Positions 1 to 9,073 of a DNA stretch of 64,000 bases are shown piece by piece. This stretch comes from Alnus glutinosa. Lineage: Eukaryota > Streptophyta > Magnoliopsida > Fagales > Betulaceae. The notes under the pieces were generated by a model, which searched no databases, had not been told where the DNA came from, and saw only the letters and a program-made list of their open reading frames with translations. The position numbers and the translations under genes were made by a program. The stretch's first letter is position 1, and each line of letters begins with the position of its first letter. The DNA lies in NCBI RefSeq assembly GCF_958979055.1, contig NC_084887.1:39001120-39065119 (forward strand). Direction: 5' to 3'.

Positions 1-2
1 GT

Positions 3-1874
3 AGGCTGGTCAACTGGGCAGTGGAACTCGGGCAATTCGACGTCGAGTTCCATCCCCGAACGGCGATCAAGGGCCAAGCACTCGCCGACTTCTTCCTTGA
101 ATTTTGCAATACTCCAGAGCCCGAGGACCCGGTGCAACATCCGCCATGGATAGTCCATGTGGATGGCTCCTCTCAGTGCCAACGCAGCGGTGTGGGAGTA
201 ATATTGGAGAGCCCACAGAAGCAGAAGTTCCAATATGCCATCAAATTGGACTTCGCCACAACCAATAACGAGGTGGAGTACGAAGCGGTGCTGGCGGGCC
301 TAGCAATCGCTCGGGAAGTAGGGGCCCTCGATGTCGAAATCCAGAGCGATTCGCAAGTGGTCGTTGGTCAGATCTCGGGAGAGTTTGCCACACAAGGAGA
401 CCGACTAGCTAAATACTTGGAAAAAGTACATGACCTGCAATCTAGTTTCAGAACTATGACAATCACGAAGATCCCTCGCGAAAGAAATGTTCAAGCGGAC
501 GCGCTGGCTAGGGCTGGTTCTGCGACCGACCAAGAAATCGCAAGAATGAAGCGGCAAGTACTGGTTCAACCCAACCCATCGATTGACGAGGGTCTACGTA
601 TGGTGCTGGCGGCCCGAGAAAGGGAACCGGAACCCGAATGGGCCTCGGACATAATTAAATACCTTAGAAGCGGAGAGTTACCCGGTCACAAAGAGCAGGC
701 CCATAAAGTTAAATTGCAGGCTGCACGCTACACGATGGTGGACGACGTGCTGTATAGAAGGGGATACTCACATCCCCTACTGAAATGCCTCTCGGCTCAG
801 AAGGCCAACTATGTGCTAAGAGAAATTCACGAAGGAGTTTGTGGGAACCACTCGGGGGGAAGAATGCTGGCCATCAAGGCTGCGAGAGCCGGATATTACT
901 GGCCCACAATGACTCGGGACTCCATGGTGTTCGTCCGGAGTTGTGATAAGTGCCAGCGGTTCGCCCGGGTGATGAAGAACCCGCCCGAGAAACTCACGTC
1001 GGTCTTGTCACCTTGGCCGTTCTCTAAGTGGGGAGTGGACTTGGTCGGTCCGATGCCATCCGGGAAGGGAAGAAAGAGATTTTTGGTGGTGGCTGTTGAC
1101 TACTTCACAAAGTGGGCGGAAGCTGAGGCCCTAGCAACCGTCACCGCCAACAATGTTATAAACTTCCTCTGGAGGTCAGTCATCTGTCGGTTCGGGATTC
1201 CTTACTCTATCGTGTCGGATAATGGAGCACAGTTCGACGGGAAACCGTTCCGTAGCTGGTGTACCGAACTCGGTATCCGGAACCATTACTCAACACCTAT
1301 GTACCCAAAGTCGAATGGCCAGGTGGAGGCTACCAACAAGACCCTGTTAGCCACATTGAAGAAGAAGTTGGACAGACGGAAGGGACTATGGGTGGAGTAT
1401 ATCCCTGAAGTTCTATGGGCATATCGCACCACGGCTAGAACCCCGACCGGAGAAACCCCATTCTCACTAGCATATGGAGCCGAAGCAGTGATACCGGTGG
1501 AGATTGGGTCCCCGAGCCACAGAGTCCAACACTACGATCCGACACGGAACGAGGAGGGGATTAGTGCATGCCTGGACTTGTTGCAAGAGCGGAGGGACAA
1601 CGCGCAGGCGGTGCACGAAGCTTATAGAGCTCGAGTGGCCAGATACTACAACAAGAAGGTTGATCCCAGGAAGTTCAAAGTCGGGGATTGGGTACTGAGA
1701 AAGCTTAACACAATGACAAGGGACCCGGTTGAGGGAAAGTTCAACGCCAAGTGGGAGGGACCGTACCGAGTATTCAAATGTCACAGCAGAGGAGCCTACC
1801 ACCTGGAGACCAGGGAGGGCAAGCCTGTCCCAAGGGCATGGAATGCAGAGCACCTGAAGAAATACTACATGTAA
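3..1874 (+). CDS. Pol polyprotein C-terminal part: RNase H and integrase (5' partial)
   Basis: The frame is open from base 3, so the true start is outside the window. About 620 residues are visible. Residues ~40-170 form an RNase H-like fold beginning WIVHVDGSS, with the acidic E and D in NNEVEYEA and IQSDSQVVV and a late D in NVQADALA. Residues ~265-315 hold the integrase HHCC zinc finger (HEGVCGNH ... CDKCQRF). The catalytic core follows: D in WGVDLVGP (~337), D in SDNGAQF (~400), E in NGQVEATNK, with exactly 35 residues between the last two, the DD35E signature. The end is the integrase C-terminal part (KVGDWVLRKL ... KWEGPYRV). Integrase inserts the cDNA copy into the genome; RNase H removes the RNA template. 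No stop or frameshift is seen in the visible part, so it could encode active enzyme. Confidence 0.93.
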   Translation, partial: RLVNWAVELGQFDVEFHPRTAIKGQALADFFLEFCNTPEPEDPVQHPPWIVHVDGSSQCQRSGVGVILESPQKQKFQYAIKLDFATTNNEVEYEAVLAGLAIAREVGALDVEIQSDSQVVVGQISGEFATQGDRLAKYLEKVHDLQSSFRTMTITKIPRERNVQADALARAGSATDQEIARMKRQVLVQPNPSIDEGLRMVLAAREREPEPEWASDIIKYLRSGELPGHKEQAHKVKLQAARYTMVDDVLYRRGYSHPLLKCLSAQKANYVLREIHEGVCGNHSGGRMLAIKAARAGYYWPTMTRDSMVFVRSCDKCQRFARVMKNPPEKLTSVLSPWPFSKWGVDLVGPMPSGKGRKRFLVVAVDYFTKWAEAEALATVTANNVINFLWRSVICRFGIPYSIVSDNGAQFDGKPFRSWCTELGIRNHYSTPMYPKSNGQVEATNKTLLATLKKKLDRRKGLWVEYIPEVLWAYRTTARTPTGETPFSLAYGAEAVIPVEIGSPSHRVQHYDPTRNEEGISACLDLLQERRDNAQAVHEAYRARVARYYNKKVDPRKFKVGDWVLRKLNTMTRDPVEGKFNAKWEGPYRVFKCHSRGAYHLETREGKPVPRAWNAEHLKKYYM

Positions 1875-1966
1875 TTCCGGTTGAACTCTCTGTTGTTTTC
1901 CTTTTGTAAGCACAAACGTTTTAAATAGAATGTCTGGAGATGCAGAAAACTACATACGAATGAGTA

Positions 1967-3375
1967 TAAAATTTTTTTTCTTATCCTCCATCGGATAGGG
2001 GGGTAAGTTAAAAACATTTCGGTTACCCTCACTCGGATAGGGGGTAACTTGGCATAAAAACATTTCGGTTACCCTCACTCGGATAGGGGGGTAACTTGGC
2101 ATAAATTTTTTTTCTTATCCTCCCTCGGATAGGGGGGTAAGTTAAAAACTTTTCGGTTACCCTCACTCGGATAAGGGGGTAACTTGGCATAATTTTTTTT
2201 TTTTCTTATCCTCCCTCGGATAGGGGGGTAAGTTAAAAACTTTTCGGTTATCCTCACTCGGATAGGGGGGTAACTTGGCATAAAATTTTTTTCTTATCCT
2301 CCCTCGGATAGGGGGTAAGTTAAAAACTTTTCGGTTACCCTCACTCGGATAGGGGGGTAACTTGGCATAAAATTTTTTTCTTATCCTCCCTCGGATAGGG
2401 GGGTAAGTTAAAAATCTTTTCGGTTACCCTCACTCGGATAGGGGGGTAACTTGGCATAATTTTTTTTTTTTTTTCTTATCCTCCCTCGGATAGGGGGGTA
2501 AGTTAAAAACATTTCGGTTACCCTCACTTGGATAGGGGGGTAACTTGGCATAAAAACATTTCGGTTACCCTCACTCGGATAGGGGGGTAACTTGGCATAA
2601 AATTTTTTTCTTATCCTCCCTCGGATAGGGGGGTAAGTTAAAAATCTTTTCGGTTACCCTCACTCGGATAGGGGGGTAACTTGGCATAAATTTTTTTTTT
2701 TCTTATCCTCCCTCGGATAGGGGGGTAAGTTAAAAACATTTCGGTTACCCTCACTCGGATAGGGGGGTAACTTGGCATAAAAACATTTCGGTTACCCTCA
2801 CTCGGATAGGGGGGTAACTTGGCATAAAATTTTTTTCTTATCCTCCCTCGGATAGGGGGGTAAGTTAAAAACTTTTCGGTTACCCTCACTCAGATAGGGG
2901 GGTAACTTGGCATAAATTTTTTTTTTTTTTCTTATCCTCCCTCGGATAGGGGGGTAAGTTAAAAACATTTCGGTTACCCTCACTCGGATAGGGGGGTAAC
3001 TTGGCATAAAAACATTTCGGTTACCCTCACTCGGATAGGGGGGTAACTTGGCATAAAATTTTTTTCTTATCCTCCCTCGGATAGGGGGGTAAGTTAAAAA
3101 CTTTTCGGTTACCCTCACTCGGATAGGGGGGTAACTTGGCATAAAAACATTTCGGTTACCCTCACTCGGATAGGGGGGTAACTTGGCATAAATTTTTTTT
3201 TTTTCTTATCCTCCCTCGGATAGGGGGGTAAGTTAAAAACATTTCTGTTACCCTCACTCGGATAGGGGGGTAACTTGGCATAAAAACATTTCGGTTACCC
3301 TCACTCGGATAGGGGGGTAACTTGGCATAAAGATTTTTTTCTTATCCTCCCTCGGACAGGGGGTAACTCGGCACA
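1967..3375. repeat. Tandem array of ~30 hairpin repeats inside the Tat element
   Basis: Two related units of about 45-50 bp alternate. One has the core GGTTACCCTCACTCGGATAG followed by GGGGGGTAACTTGGCATAAA. The other has CTTATCCTCCCTCGGATAG followed by GGGGGGTAAG. Each unit carries inverted arms (GTTACCC/GGGTAAC or CTTATCC/GGGTAAG-like) around the shared loop CTCGGATAG, so each could fold into a hairpin on either strand. Units are separated by runs of 7-14 T and by AAAAACATTTC or AAAAACTTTTC. Copies differ by a few bases only, with variants such as CAGATAG and GATAAGG. The array sits between the pol stop and the end of the antisense gene. Tandem repeats at this position are known in Tat/Ogre elements; the function is unknown. 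Confidence 0.92.
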
Positions 3376-3598
3376 GTTTAATGAAAAATAACTAACGTAA
3401 TATCACAACTATTACCTTAGTTATTTAGGGGGGATGGAATGCAAACAACCCTTGGTATACAATGAAGTCGGTACTAAAAACACTTCCTTGTTTTCAAAAG
3501 AGAAATAAAAGGAAAGAAACTTCTTTGTTCTCAGCAATCTCAAAATCCATGAATTTAATATGCTCAAAAGAAGATAATACAAAGCGAAACACACACGC
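3376..3598. other. Spacer between hairpin array and antisense gene
   Basis: AT-rich retrotransposon sequence without a credible coding region. It would form the 3' untranslated region of the antisense transcript. Confidence 0.5.
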
Positions 3599-4606
3599 CT
3601 ACACGTCGCTGGGATGGTCGTTCCCCGAGTCATCACCCCGGATGGGTTCTCCAGCCGGGGCATCCTCTGGATTCGGAGCGTCTTTGCTCCAGTCGGCAAC
3701 ATCGGGAAAGTACTCGATGCCGAGATCCGCTAGCTTGGAATAACAGGAACTCGGGAGCGACAAGAAGTCGGAACTCACACTCTCGTAAGGCACTTGCAGC
3801 CGATCCGAGCGGAGGACCAGAGCTCGAAAGTTCTCAAACCCGATGTGAAAGCCGAATGCCCAGGCTTTAGTCCGAAGCCAAGGGACGAAAGACAACTGCT
3901 CGGCGAGTCTCCTAACTCTGGCCTTGTAATGACGGTACTTCCTCCGGATTCGATGGTATTGACTTTCTGTCCCCTCTAGTTTCTCGAGAGCGGATTCTCT
4001 CTCGGCAACGGCTTGATCCCTGTCGGCCTCGGCTTGATCCCTGTCGGCCTCGGCAACCTCTCTCTCAGAAACGGCCTTTCCCAAGGCCACTGACGCTTTT
4101 GCTTTCTCGGTTGATATACGGCCGAGATCGCTCAGGGCTTGGTCCTTACCGGCTAAGGCTGCGTCCCTCTCCGCAAAAGCCGCATCCCTTTGAGCTAGGG
4201 CTGCGTCCTTCTCGGCAAGAGCAGCGCTTTTAGCGGCCAGGGCCGCCTCCCTCTCAGCCAAGGCTGCGTCCTTCTCAACGACCAAGGCTTCTTTAGCTAG
4301 GACCGCCGAGTTAAGGTCAGCGACAAGGATCAACTTCTCGTCCCTCATAGAACTCAGCTCCCCAGAAAGGCGCTCCACTTCGGAATGGGCGCCGACTGGA
4401 TCCCCGGCCACGGGGGTAGAGTCGGGAACACGGGCCGCGCTCTCCTCGGGAACTCTCGCCCTGGCCTGAAGAGCCGCATAACTTTCCCTCAAATCGGCCA
4501 GTTCTTGGGTCAAGCCGGCAATAGTTTCGCCTTGAGATACCACGGTCTGCTCGAGTCGGGTGATCTGGGAACGAAGAGTGATTTCTACGTCGGGATTATC
4601 TCGCAT
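3599..4606 (-). CDS. Antisense extra gene of the Tat element, C-terminal coiled-coil part
   Basis: 335 residues from an ATG at 4606. Residues ~10-60 read as a coiled coil (RLEQTVVSQGETIAGLTQELADLRE). Residues ~95-170 are a striking run of about ten heptad-like repeats of the type EKDAALAEREAAL / AAKSAALAEKDAALAQ, followed by DRDQAEADRDQA. A tyrosine- and arginine-rich part follows, then an acidic tail. It overlaps the end of the upstream antisense frame by 22 bp in another frame. Reading its frame upstream of the ATG stays open and still looks coding, so this is probably the downstream exon of one spliced gene and not a separate protein. Possible splice solutions are a donor GTAGGACC near 4790 with an acceptor just before the overlap, or a donor GTACCC near 4722 with an acceptor inside this frame. 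A frameshift between the two parts cannot be excluded. Function unknown. Confidence 0.75.
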   Translation of the reverse strand: MRDNPDVEITLRSQITRLEQTVVSQGETIAGLTQELADLRESYAALQARARVPEESAARVPDSTPVAGDPVGAHSEVERLSGELSSMRDEKLILVADLNSAVLAKEALVVEKDAALAEREAALAAKSAALAEKDAALAQRDAAFAERDAALAGKDQALSDLGRISTEKAKASVALGKAVSEREVAEADRDQAEADRDQAVAERESALEKLEGTESQYHRIRRKYRHYKARVRRLAEQLSFVPWLRTKAWAFGFHIGFENFRALVLRSDRLQVPYESVSSDFLSLPSSCYSKLADLGIEYFPDVADWSKDAPNPEDAPAGEPIRGDDSGNDHPSDV

Positions 4607-6540
4607 GTGTTCCAGGAAGTTAGACAGTGCTGCGACGGATCGGAGAGATTCTTGAATCGAAGAAAAAGGTTAGAAATGGCCAAGGAAAAGAAAGGAGAAG
4701 AAAAGACACAAGAAGAGGGTACCGCTATCTGGGACTCGACGATGTCCTGAGCAAACTTAAAAGGTGTGGTCCTACCGACGTCTCGGAAAAGATCGTCAGG
4801 AAGAACGGAGGCCAGCGCTTCCAGGGGATCGCCGAGCAGACGGATACCCATGAAGTCAAACCCTGCTCCCGAGGTGCCCGGAGCAGGAGTTTCTTTCGAA
4901 CTCTCGTCCGCAGCAGCATTTGCACTTGGGTCAGGGGGCGTGCATCGCTCAGACCCTTCGCCTTGAGGATCAACCTCGGCATCCGAGGCAACGTTTTCCG
5001 CGCGGATGCCAGTGGAAGGGACCTCGATCGCCTTGGCAACTCCCTCCCCGCACGCAGGGGCATCGGTTGTAGGCGGAGATTCTCGGGAGGCCCCACTCCC
5101 CACTCGGGTCTCACCAATCGGGTGTAGGGGAGAAAGGGGCTCACCCCGCCAGGTGAACTCCGGAAGTCCGAAGTCTTCAGCTGCGAGGGAGATCTCGTTG
5201 AGTAAGAAGTCGTCCCCCTCTTCCACGTTAGGTCTTTTAGCGGCCCTGCCTTCTTGAAGATCGTCGGCCCTGCGCTTCGTCCCGACACCCTTGCGGTTGC
5301 GGACAGGCACCGAGGAGGCGCTGGTTGGACGGGCATCGTGGCTGGGACTCCCGTCGGGAGCCTCAGGCGGGTCGGCCTCCATTTGGACCTCAGCATCCGG
5401 TGTCTCCTCTCGGTCGCCTTCATCTGCTTCCTCGGACGAATCGGCCCCTGTCGCCGAAGGAGAATCCGGTATGCCCATCTCTATCACTACTCCCCCGGCC
5501 TCTCGGAATAAGGGAGCCTCGGTGTCGGACCCCCGAGCCTGGGAAGCTTCCTGCGTCCTCTCATCCCGACGAGTGGAAGCGGTATATGCCGCCGCTCGAG
5601 AGCCCTCGGCGCCGGTGGCCCGCGAAGGCGGTTCCCGAGTTCTCGAAGTCCCTCCTTGAGTAACAGGCGGGATGGATGCCGTTGGAGCCTTGCTCTTCGT
5701 GGACTTGGGCCTCCCGGTTCGATCTAAAGGGACCTTATTCTCGGGGATCTTGTAGCCCAGGTGATCGTTCAATGACTTATCGGTGACGATCACGTCAAAG
5801 TCATTTTCGACTTTGTGGTGCCGGTTACAAAAGTCAATCATTCGAGCAACCTCCTCCTGTTCGGCAACAGAGATCTCGGGAGGGTTCGCCAAATTACTGT
5901 CCAGGGCCTTCCATTCCCGGCTGATCCTTTGAGATTCAGCAATTTCCATTGACCGGGAACATTCCCACTCACCAGATACCCGGAAAACTTGCTTTTCCCA
6001 GTCTTTGTTATTTGAATAGACGGGTTTCAGGAAAATAAACGAAGGACCTTGTCGGGTCCGCAGCTTGACAATCCCTTCGGCGTCCATGCCCGGCCGGTAC
6101 ACATTCATAAACTGCGGAATCGACATCCTAGACCCGATCACGGTCCGCCAGAGTATGAATGACGCGAAGAGATACCTCCACGAGTTCGGAAAAATCTGAC
6201 TCGGGGCAACGTTCAGGTAGAGCAGAAATTCTCGGGCAATCTCGGGAAACGGGAGTCTCAAACCCGCCATGAACATCCTCTCATAGAGGGTAACATCGCC
6301 GTCCGAGATACGCAACGCCGATTGGTTCTGGAAGTGCAGGCGAACCGATCTGCCAATGTCGTAGTTCCTACGTAAAATCCATTCGCTCTGCGCGGAGAAG
6401 ATTGAGATATGGCGGTTCTTAAGAGGGATGAGCGCCACGGGAGGGGCCCCGAGAGCAATCTCATCGTGTTGCCCGGCAACGTTCCCGGCGACCGACCGGA
6501 CAGGCACCGAGGAGGTACTGGTTTTGCTCTTACGAGGCAT
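4585..6540 (-). CDS. Antisense extra gene of the Tat element, N-terminal part ('putative gypsy type transposon' domain)
   Basis: 651 residues from the ATG at 6540 (MPRKSKTS). The frame is open further up but without another ATG, so that part is taken as leader. Residues ~60-200 resemble the plant domain catalogued as 'putative gypsy type transposon' (Transposase_28): an ERMFMAGLRLPFPEIAREFL helix, then YLNVAPSQIFPNSWRYL and SFILWR. The middle and end are low complexity, rich in S, T, E, P and G, with a basic patch GTKRRADD that may act as a nuclear signal. Despite the domain name no catalytic transposase residues are evident. Extra genes in antisense, between pol and the 3' LTR, are known in the Tat lineage; their role is not established. 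The last ~40 codons probably belong to an intron (see the downstream part). Confidence 0.8.
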   Translation of the reverse strand: MPRKSKTSTSSVPVRSVAGNVAGQHDEIALGAPPVALIPLKNRHISIFSAQSEWILRRNYDIGRSVRLHFQNQSALRISDGDVTLYERMFMAGLRLPFPEIAREFLLYLNVAPSQIFPNSWRYLFASFILWRTVIGSRMSIPQFMNVYRPGMDAEGIVKLRTRQGPSFIFLKPVYSNNKDWEKQVFRVSGEWECSRSMEIAESQRISREWKALDSNLANPPEISVAEQEEVARMIDFCNRHHKVENDFDVIVTDKSLNDHLGYKIPENKVPLDRTGRPKSTKSKAPTASIPPVTQGGTSRTREPPSRATGAEGSRAAAYTASTRRDERTQEASQARGSDTEAPLFREAGGVVIEMGIPDSPSATGADSSEEADEGDREETPDAEVQMEADPPEAPDGSPSHDARPTSASSVPVRNRKGVGTKRRADDLQEGRAAKRPNVEEGDDFLLNEISLAAEDFGLPEFTWRGEPLSPLHPIGETRVGSGASRESPPTTDAPACGEGVAKAIEVPSTGIRAENVASDAEVDPQGEGSERCTPPDPSANAAADESSKETPAPGTSGAGFDFMGIRLLGDPLEALASVLPDDLFRDVGRTTPFKFAQDIVESQIAVPSSCVFSSPFFSLAISNLFLRFKNLSDPSQHCLTSWNTCEIIPT

Positions 6541-6648
6541 ACTGAAGAGGTGTCTGGTACACCGATGAGAGAACAAGAGAAGCAAAGAGGAGAAAGGCAG
6601 AAAGAACGGAAACAACAAGTGAAATGAAAAATAGAGGAAAGTGAGAGG

Positions 6649-6660
6649 CTTTTATAGGGC
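6649..6660 (-). promoter_or_regulatory. Candidate TATA box for the antisense gene
   Basis: On the minus strand the sequence reads CCCTATAAAAGCCTCTC, a good plant TATA box, about 110 bp before the antisense ATG at 6540. The leader between is pyrimidine-rich, as plant leaders often are. It suggests a promoter of its own inside the retrotransposon. Confidence 0.55.
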
Positions 6661-7030
6661 TCGCTAAAACCGGAGACTGCCGGTACCTGTAACCTGGAAG
6701 CCCAAGCGGTCATAGTGGGAAAAACAGTTCCCACGACCGGAAATCCAACCGACTCGGTCATTAGATTCAGTTTGGATTTCGAGGCGACAGCAACAATTAC
6801 CATTCCGGACGCGGCAGACGATGCGTCAGGGGCTTTAAATGCTGGCGGCTGGGCGGCAAACGCCCAGAAATTCAAAATTCGAAATTCAAAAATTATGACG
6901 CGCCTTTCTTCTCGGTAAACACTATCCCACGAGCCCGAGGCTCCCAGCCTCTCGGTGTCGGTAATCGGGGTTGCTATATAAACAAAGATTGGGAGGCTCA
7001 AAACTCTCTCGTCTCAGAGCATGAGACGAA

Positions 7031-7046
7031 AGACTTGGGGGGTAAC
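7031..7046 (+). other. Polypurine tract of the Tat element
   Basis: AGACTTGGGGGGTAAC lies directly before the 3' LTR start TGTTGATAAG. This is where second-strand DNA synthesis is primed. The form GACTTGGGGG is typical of Tat elements. Confidence 0.8.
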
Positions 7047-7600
7047 TGTTGATAAGATAACCTTCCCGAGTGGAAGTTGTCGGATGCGACACTGCCGACA
7101 GAACCACCTTCCCGAGATCAGTGCCCGACAAGTGGTAGGTTAGGTGCTAGACAAGTGGTCGGTTAGGGTATTCCGATAACCGACAAGTGATAATGATGAC
7201 AGTACAGATAAAGGAGATCGATTAGGTGGCTGAACCCCCGAAGATCCGGGATTTCCTGGATCGCCATACTCTAGCATTAAAGAGCCCACCTGCTCATCAC
7301 TGTCAAGAGCACGCTTGGGACCTGTTCATGCGCAGGGAATCGCTGTTCCCTAAAAGCCGGGATATTCCCACCTAACCTCAAGAGGCAACCCCCTATAAAT
7401 AGAAAGGTCCAGGTATTAAGTTTTTTTGGATACAAGTTCTAAGTTCAATCTCTCTCTCTCTCTAAAAAATCCCTCATCTAACTTGGGCGTCGGAGGAGGA
7501 CCACTGGGGAAACCCACTGTGTGTTCTTTGTATTTGCAGGTCAATCGGATACTCTCACCTAAAGCAGGACTTACGTCACCGGCCGGAATCAGCATCAACA
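7047..7600 (+). repeat. 3' LTR of the Tat element
   Basis: 554 bp starting TGTTGATAAG and ending AGCATCAACA (TG...CA). It holds a TATA box (7394-7401), a CT-rich stretch and the motif AACTTGGGCGTCGGAGGAGG after the presumed transcription start, as in related Tat LTRs. The left end is fixed by the polypurine tract. The right end is inferred from the CA and the change to AT-rich host DNA, so it could be off by a few bases. Confidence 0.8.
7394..7401 (+). promoter_or_regulatory. TATA box of the LTR
   Basis: TATAAATA in the context CCCCCTATAAATAGAAAGG, the core promoter of the retrotransposon. Transcription would begin about 30 bp downstream. Confidence 0.7.
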
Positions 7601-7740
7601 TTATTATGGGCATAATTTTAAATGAACAACGGATAAATGAAATAAATCGCAGTTTGGATGAATCCAAGACTTGGGCGTATAAACTTGATTTAGTAGATCT
7701 ACATCCTGTAGAAAAATGGTCATGTGTTACAAAAACCTTA

Positions 7741-9073
7741 GGCCTCATTTGGTTTGCGGATTAGACCCATAGAAAGTAATAACTATTCCTACTGAATAAC
7801 TATTCCTTTGTTTGGTTGTATATTATTTAAGGGAATAGTTATTCCCATGGAATAGCTATTCCCTTACGAAGAGGAATAGGTATTCCACTCAAAAAGGAGT
7901 GGAATACCTATTCCTTTCCTGTGGGAATAAATAAAATTCGTCTTTTGCCCAAAAACCCCAACCCTCTCAACATCCAAGTCTCATATCCCTCTCTCTCTGT
8001 TTCTCAACTCATGGTGTATTTGGATACGAAATTTTGAAAATAAAATATAATTCTGATTCTACTTTTTTCAAAAATAAATCATATTTTATTCAACTTTTTA
8101 TAAACAAATCATATTTTATTCAATTTTTTTTTCTTCTAAAAAGTCAAATCTCAAAATTCGCAAACAGAATAAGAATTTAATTCTGATTTCAAAAATTCAT
8201 TACTCAAATGCACCATCAGTATCTCTCACCATCTCTGCAATTATATTTTCATCTCCCTCTCTATGTTTCTCATCCCAACTTAATTTGTTGTGGGTTCGTC
8301 TTTTTTTTTTTTTTTTTTTCTCCTATGATTTAGCCTACAGAATGCACTTAGACGTAGCAAAATGAGTCTCTCTTAATATCGGAAGGACTCCAATTGCCTG
8401 GCGGAGGTTTGAGAAAAACTTTGTAAGCAAATAACGAGTGTTTGTTGCTGAAAAACAAATAAAAAATAATAAAATAAAAAGGGCTTTGCAGATGATTTAT
8501 TTTTTTATGATGATTATGTTTTTTTTTTTTTTCTTATAAATCATTTTACTTTATAAGCAAAGAATGAATGTTTGTTGCTGGAAAACAAATAAAAAAGAAT
8601 AAAATAAAAAGGGCTTTGCAGATGATCTATTTTTATTTTTTTTATTTTTTTATGATGGTGATATGATGATTATATGTGTGTGTGTGTTTTTTTTTCCTTA
8701 CAAATCATTTTGTAGCGTAATTGTATATGAAAAAAAAAAAAAAAAAGCCATGAACTCTATGAAATTAAAAAAAAAAAAAAAAAGGTCATGGTATGATTGT
8801 TTATGTTTCTAAAATAAAGAAAAAAAAAATGTCCTTAAGAATATAAATTATATTTTTATTATAAGGGTGTTTTAGAAAATTTGATTATAATATGATTCCA
8901 TTCACCAATGTATTGCACTATACCAAACAAAAGAATACATATGCAATGTTCTATTCCACTGTTACAACCAAACAAAAGAATAGGAATAGTTATTCCATTC
9001 CACCTTCATCTATTCTCAGGAATAGTTATTCTTTTTCCTAATGGAATAGACATTCCACAAACCAAACGAGGCC
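7741..9073. mobile_element. PIF/Harbinger-type non-autonomous element (copy 1)
   Basis: Terminal inverted repeats GGCCTCATTTGGTTTGCGGA and, inverted at the right end, GGCCTCGTTTGGTTTGTGGA, flanked on both sides by TTA (7738-7740 and 9074-9076). GGCC..GTTTGGTT ends with a TTA/TAA duplication are the signature of Tourist/PIF-Harbinger elements. Subterminal regions are full of GGAATAGTTATTCC-like palindromes. The interior has no transposase frame. It contains another inverted-repeat insertion (8011-8214) and a 76-bp internal duplication (8421-8496 and 8551-8626). Confidence 0.85.
8011..8214. repeat. Inverted-repeat element nested in the Harbinger-type element
   Basis: The left end ATGGTGTATTTGGATACGAA matches the inverted right end ATGGTGCATTTGAGTAATGA, and the similarity continues inwards over AT-rich arms (AAATTTTGAAAAT, AATTCTGATT). 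This has the structure of a small MITE. No clear target duplication is visible, so the class is open. Confidence 0.55.

Larger units (their letters stand above)
1..7600 (+). mobile_element. Ty3/gypsy LTR retrotransposon, Tat-type, 3' part
   Basis: The window opens inside the pol gene of a large LTR retrotransposon. In order it shows the end of pol (RNase H, integrase), a tandem hairpin-repeat array, an antisense extra gene in two frames, a polypurine tract (7031-7046) and a 3' LTR (7047-7600, TG...CA). An RNase H of this archaeal-like type just before integrase, tandem repeats between pol and the 3' LTR, and an antisense extra gene are all known traits of the plant Tat lineage (Ogre/Retand relatives). 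The gag, protease, reverse transcriptase and 5' LTR lie left of the window, so the target-site duplication cannot be checked. Pol reads open to the window edge, which suggests a fairly young copy. Confidence 0.9.

Noticed and set aside
2075-3142. Minus-strand frames coding YPPIRVRVTEKF-type repeats
   Set aside because: They are translations of the hairpin array; no start signal or family supports a protein.
1967-3375. CRISPR-like array of palindromic repeats
   Set aside because: Units are near-identical throughout with no unique spacers, and the array lies inside a plant retrotransposon.
4385-5663. Several plus-strand frames opposite the antisense gene
   Set aside because: Shadows of the GC-rich antisense gene with no domain and poor composition.
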